Origin: an uncultured Lysobacteraceae bacterium | GTDB taxonomy: Bacteria > Pseudomonadota > Gammaproteobacteria > Xanthomonadales > Rhodanobacteraceae | Direction: 5' to 3' | Assembly: GCA_946482585.1 (NCBI GenBank) | Contig: CAMLSI010000032.1 | Span: 1-18,204 of the forward strand | DNA: 18,204 bases | In this document: piece by piece, positions 15,844 to 18,204 of the stretch | How positions within the stretch are numbered: the first letter of the stretch is position 1 | Layout of the letters: the number at the start of each line of letters is the position of its first letter | Made by a program: the position numbers and the translations under genes | Notes under the pieces: model-generated | What the model saw: the letters and a program-made list of their open reading frames with translations, nothing else | Told to the model about the DNA's origin: nothing | The model's database searches: none

Positions 15844-18204
15844 CAGTCGAACCTCAGGTACTGGACGTCGGCAGCGTTCATGAACCACTGACAGACTTCG
15901 CAAGCGTGAATCAGCGATCCGTGTTGCGGGTTGCCGGGAGCCCGTACACGGTAAGCCGGTGACATGAATACGCCTGCCAGCGGTCGCCCGGCTGCCGAGA
16001 TCGCGTTCATACAATAGGTTTCTGCACAGTTCAGCCAGTTGCGATGCATGCGGATATAGTCGGGCGCGAGCTTGATGAGTTCCAGCAGCTCCTGCGTCCA
16101 GGGGATGTTCCGGATTCCGGAATGGCCGAGAAAAATCGTGCCGTCATGCGTTGCCGCAGCTGCGACTGTCGCTACCGTGCGCCGCGCAGGCTGCATAGCA
16201 TCGGCATAGGCGCGCGCAGCAAGCGTCGCGCCCAATGCAGGGGCAACGTTGGGCGCCATAGCGCCGGTACTGATGGAGTAGGCCATCTCCGTCGCGATGA
16301 CGCCATTTTCGAGCGCTGCTGCCCGGCTCATCAGGAAGGCCATCAGCCGGGCGCGCAGACCATGGGCAGCGAGCGCCGTTCCGCCAGATGCGATAGCAGG
16401 CGCGGCGAACAGCGCGCCGATGGTCGCCTGCGCCTCAGGCGTGTCGTAGTCAATCTTCCAGATGCCGCAACCCTGGCGGGCAGCAAAACACGGCGACTCC
16501 CGCCCGTCGGGGTCGCCGAAGTTCACCGGGCTGTTGTTTGCATAGGCGTAACGATTGAACGAGTGGAGGTTGTCGCGACTGATGTCCGCAGGATCAACAC
16601 TGACGAAACGGCCGTAGAGCGGGTCGTAGTGGCGAGCGCCAAAGTAGACAAGCTGCAGTTCATCATCGAGCAGTTTCCCCGAATAACCCAACCGCGTCGG
16701 AGAGCTCGCGCCGACGCTCGGCACGGCATGGCCGAAGGGACGGTAGCGCGCCGCACTGAGACGCTGTCCGAGTTCGTCCGTCACGGCGACTATCGAACCC
16801 TGGGCGTCACTATGATAATAGTGGAATATTTCTCTCGCGACGGCCGCACTGACATCAACGACTGCGGTCGACGACACTGCACTTGCGGCACCGACGTTGT
16901 CGAACGCCCTGGCCGTTACAAGGTAGCGGCCACTGGCAGGAGCCGCCCAGCTTGCGCGGAATGTATTGCCCGATGCTTCTGCGCGCGGCACCGATGCGAT
17001 GGGTGTGGACCCACCATTGCTGTAAAAGTCCACACGCTCGACGGTACCATCGGAATCTGACGCCTGCGCGCTCAACGCCAGCGAAACGGGAAAGTTGTAG
17101 CTCGTGCCGTCGGCCGGTGTCAGCAACGTGACTGTCGGCGCTTGATTTGGCGAGTTAACAAACAGATAGTTGTATTCCGATAGCTTCCAGGCACCAGTCG
17201 TGCTGGTCGCCTTCGCGCGAACCGGATAGACGCCGGCCGGCACGCTCGACCAAGTGAAGGTGTAGCGATTCGTACCGGGTATTTGCGTTGCTTGTCCGAG
17301 CAACCTCCCACCAGCAAACTCGGTGCCGTCGAATAATTCGACTTTAGCGATGCTGCCGCTGGTCGTTGCAGCAGTTGCCTCGTAGGCCACCGAGGCTGGT
17401 GCGACGAGCGTCGTATTCGGAGTGGGTGAAGTTATTGCAACGGTGGGCGGCGTCGCTTCGACGAGCGTCACTGACGCATAGAGACTGTCGAGATCGTAGC
17501 TGTCATATGCGCGCGCATAGACCGTCATCGAGCCTTGCTGCGCCTGGACGTCGACCGTATACGGAGGCGTTTCATCCCGACCATACAACAGGCTGTTCAG
17601 TGTTGGACCGCTACGGAATTCGACGTATCTCAGATTGCCGTCGAGGTCGTTCGCTGCGGCAGTAATCGTGACGATCGCGCCTGGAACTACCGACGAATTG
17701 TTGGCAGGTGACTCGATCGAAACGGTCGGGCGCTGATTGCCAATAGTTATATCGGCTATGTTGCTGTCCGCATAATCGCCGAGCTGATCGATTACGCGCG
17801 CTTGCAAGCTCATTTCGCGCCGCTGAGCTGAAGACCAGTTCACGCGATACGGCGGTGTGCAGACTGTCGCAACGGTGATAGGAGGAAACGGAATCGGCGT
17901 AGTAACGCGGGGTTCCTGAAATTCGACGCAGGCGACACCGCGACTGGCGTATGCCGTAGCTCGAAGCTCGAAAACTTGATTCTGCGAGTAGACGTCTTGG
18001 TTTTGCGGCGTCACCAACGTGACCGTCGGCACAGGATTCGGCGTTCCTGTGACCGCGAACTGCGTGACTGCGCCAGCAATTTCCTGCCCGGAAGCGTTAC
18101 GCGCTATTGCCGTAACTTTGCGTCCGGGACCGTAAACGTCGGGCCATACAAATGTGAATGGTGCCGTATACGATTTTCCGATCAGCACGCTCGACAGTAC
18201 ATGC
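15843..18204 (-). CDS. RHS protein with Ig-like domains and C-terminal YwqJ-like deaminase toxin (N-terminus outside window)
   Basis: Frame open to the right edge; about 786 codons visible. Residue numbers here count from the in-frame GTG at 18188, which is not the true start. Order: end of an Ig-like domain, four tandem Ig-like domains (each beginning PTV), the tail of the RHS core (HYYHSDAQGSIVAVTDELGQ, then ARHYDPLYGRFVSVDP, NRYAYANNSPVNFGDPDG), an Ala-rich hydrophobic linker (about 565-680), then a domain of about 100 residues. That domain contains GHSGIRNIPW, NCAETYC (Cys721, Glu723) and HACEVC (Cys763, Cys766). C-x-E plus C-x-x-C is the zinc and catalytic signature of cytidine-deaminase-fold enzymes. 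The GxSG...NCAE pattern most resembles the YwqJ-type toxin deaminases. Predicted role: delivered toxin modifying nucleic acid or nucleotide bases; the target is unknown. Confidence 0.88.
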   Translation of the reverse strand, partial: HVLSSVLIGKSYTAPFTFVWPDVYGPGRKVTAIARNASGQEIAGAVTQFAVTGTPNPVPTVTLVTPQNQDVYSQNQVFELRATAYASRGVACVEFQEPRVTTPIPFPPITVATVCTPPYRVNWSSAQRREMSLQARVIDQLGDYADSNIADITIGNQRPTVSIESPANNSSVVPGAIVTITAAANDLDGNLRYVEFRSGPTLNSLLYGRDETPPYTVDVQAQQGSMTVYARAYDSYDLDSLYASVTLVEATPPTVAITSPTPNTTLVAPASVAYEATAATTSGSIAKVELFDGTEFAGGRLLGQATQIPGTNRYTFTWSSVPAGVYPVRAKATSTTGAWKLSEYNYLFVNSPNQAPTVTLLTPADGTSYNFPVSLALSAQASDSDGTVERVDFYSNGGSTPIASVPRAEASGNTFRASWAAPASGRYLVTARAFDNVGAASAVSSTAVVDVSAAVAREIFHYYHSDAQGSIVAVTDELGQRLSAARYRPFGHAVPSVGASSPTRLGYSGKLLDDELQLVYFGARHYDPLYGRFVSVDPADISRDNLHSFNRYAYANNSPVNFGDPDGRESPCFAARQGCGIWKIDYDTPEAQATIGALFAAPAIASGGTALAAHGLRARLMAFLMSRAAALENGVIATEMAYSISTGAMAPNVAPALGATLAARAYADAMQPARRTVATVAAAATHDGTIFLGHSGIRNIPWTQELLELIKLAPDYIRMHRNWLNCAETYCMNAISAAGRPLAGVFMSPAYRVRAPGNPQHGSLIHACEVCQWFMNAADVQYLRFD
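15846..16148 (-). other. C-terminal deaminase-fold toxin domain
   Basis: About 101 residues from HDGTIFLGHSG to the C-terminal FD. Cys721 of CAE is encoded at 16028-16026 and the first Cys of CEVC at 15902-15900, 42 residues apart, which is a plausible spacing for a minimal deaminase. An extra Cys724+2 (TYC) may be structural. The assignment rests on motifs read by eye. Confidence 0.75.
16500..16840 (-). other. RHS repeat-associated core domain
   Basis: Encodes the conserved end of the RHS shell: YYHSDAQGSIVAVTDELGQ, RYRPFGHAV, GYSGKLLDDELQLVYFGARH, YDPLYGRFVSVDPADI, NRYAYANNSPVNFGDPDG. This segment usually plugs the shell and carries the Asp-rich autoproteolysis motif. Here the final motif is DPDGRE instead of the common DPxGL. 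Confidence 0.9.
16870..18040 (-). repeat. four tandem Ig-like domains (Big_7-like)
   Basis: Each unit starts with PTV-x-[IL]-x-[ST]-P: PTVTLVTPQNQ near 18030, PTVSIESPANN near 17722, PTVAITSPTPN near 17443 and PTVTLLTPADG near 17131. Spacings are about 308, 279 and 312 bases, i.e. domains of roughly 93-104 residues. Each has the expected V-[ED]-[FL] strand and an A-R-A/A-x-A-x-D end strand. A fifth, partial unit begins beyond the right edge (SYTAPFTFVWPDVYGPGR). They are diverged in sequence, so they look old rather than recently duplicated. Confidence 0.8.

Noticed and set aside
15843..16148. DddA-like (SCP1.201) assignment of the toxin
   Set aside because: That family has HAE and PCxxC motifs; here the first motif is CAE and no Pro precedes CxxC, and the upstream GxSG pattern fits YwqJ better. 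It cannot be excluded without a profile search.
1..18204. CRISPR arrays, tRNA genes, insertion sequences
   Set aside because: No regularly spaced direct repeats, no cloverleaf-like segments with a CCA-proximal arm and no transposase motifs were found on either strand.

Overview
The window comes from a GC-rich gammaproteobacterium. The hslV-hslU pair, a full-length HrpB helicase and the style of the hemerythrin-like paralogues suggest the Xanthomonadales/Nevskiales/Steroidobacter side of the class. This placement rests on protein character and composition, not on a marker gene. There are two compositionally different halves. Positions 1 to about 10,850 are very GC-rich chromosomal genes with little spacing. 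From about 10,900 to the end the sequence is visibly less GC-rich and holds RHS-type polymorphic-toxin genes.

Left part, minus strand (3660 down to 1): a five-gene operon. It encodes a four-helix membrane protein, a TetR-family regulator, an FtsX/MacB/DevC-type permease, a LolD/MacB/DevA-type ATPase and a HlyD/MacA/DevB-type adaptor lipoprotein cut by the window edge. The last four are chained by four-base ATGA or GTGA overlaps. The promoter at 3690-3717 carries a dyad inside its -10/-35 spacer, as expected for an autoregulated TetR efflux operon.

Middle, plus strand (3961-8303): two tandem hemerythrin-like paralogues, each preceded by a CRP/FNR-type dyad; a DUF3050 protein with a heme-oxygenase-like fold; then the heat-shock protease pair hslV-hslU. 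The ATP-dependent helicase gene hrpB (minus strand) converges on hslU with about 10 bases between them.

Right part, minus strand (18204 down to 10910), read in transcription order: (1) the C-terminal part of a large RHS protein with tandem Ig-like domains, an RHS-associated core and a C-terminal domain carrying a CAE...CxxC zinc-deaminase signature, most like YwqJ-type toxin deaminases; (2) a 127-residue acidic protein whose start overlaps the toxin stop (TGATG), a likely immunity protein of no family I recognise; (3) a 1490-residue RHS/YD-repeat protein with its own Sec signal peptide that stops before any RHS core and ends in a calcium-loop-like DxDxDG motif instead of a toxin. The toxin/immunity pair followed by a toxin-less secreted RHS shell is the most interesting system here.

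I found no tRNA, rRNA, CRISPR array, insertion sequence or integrase.
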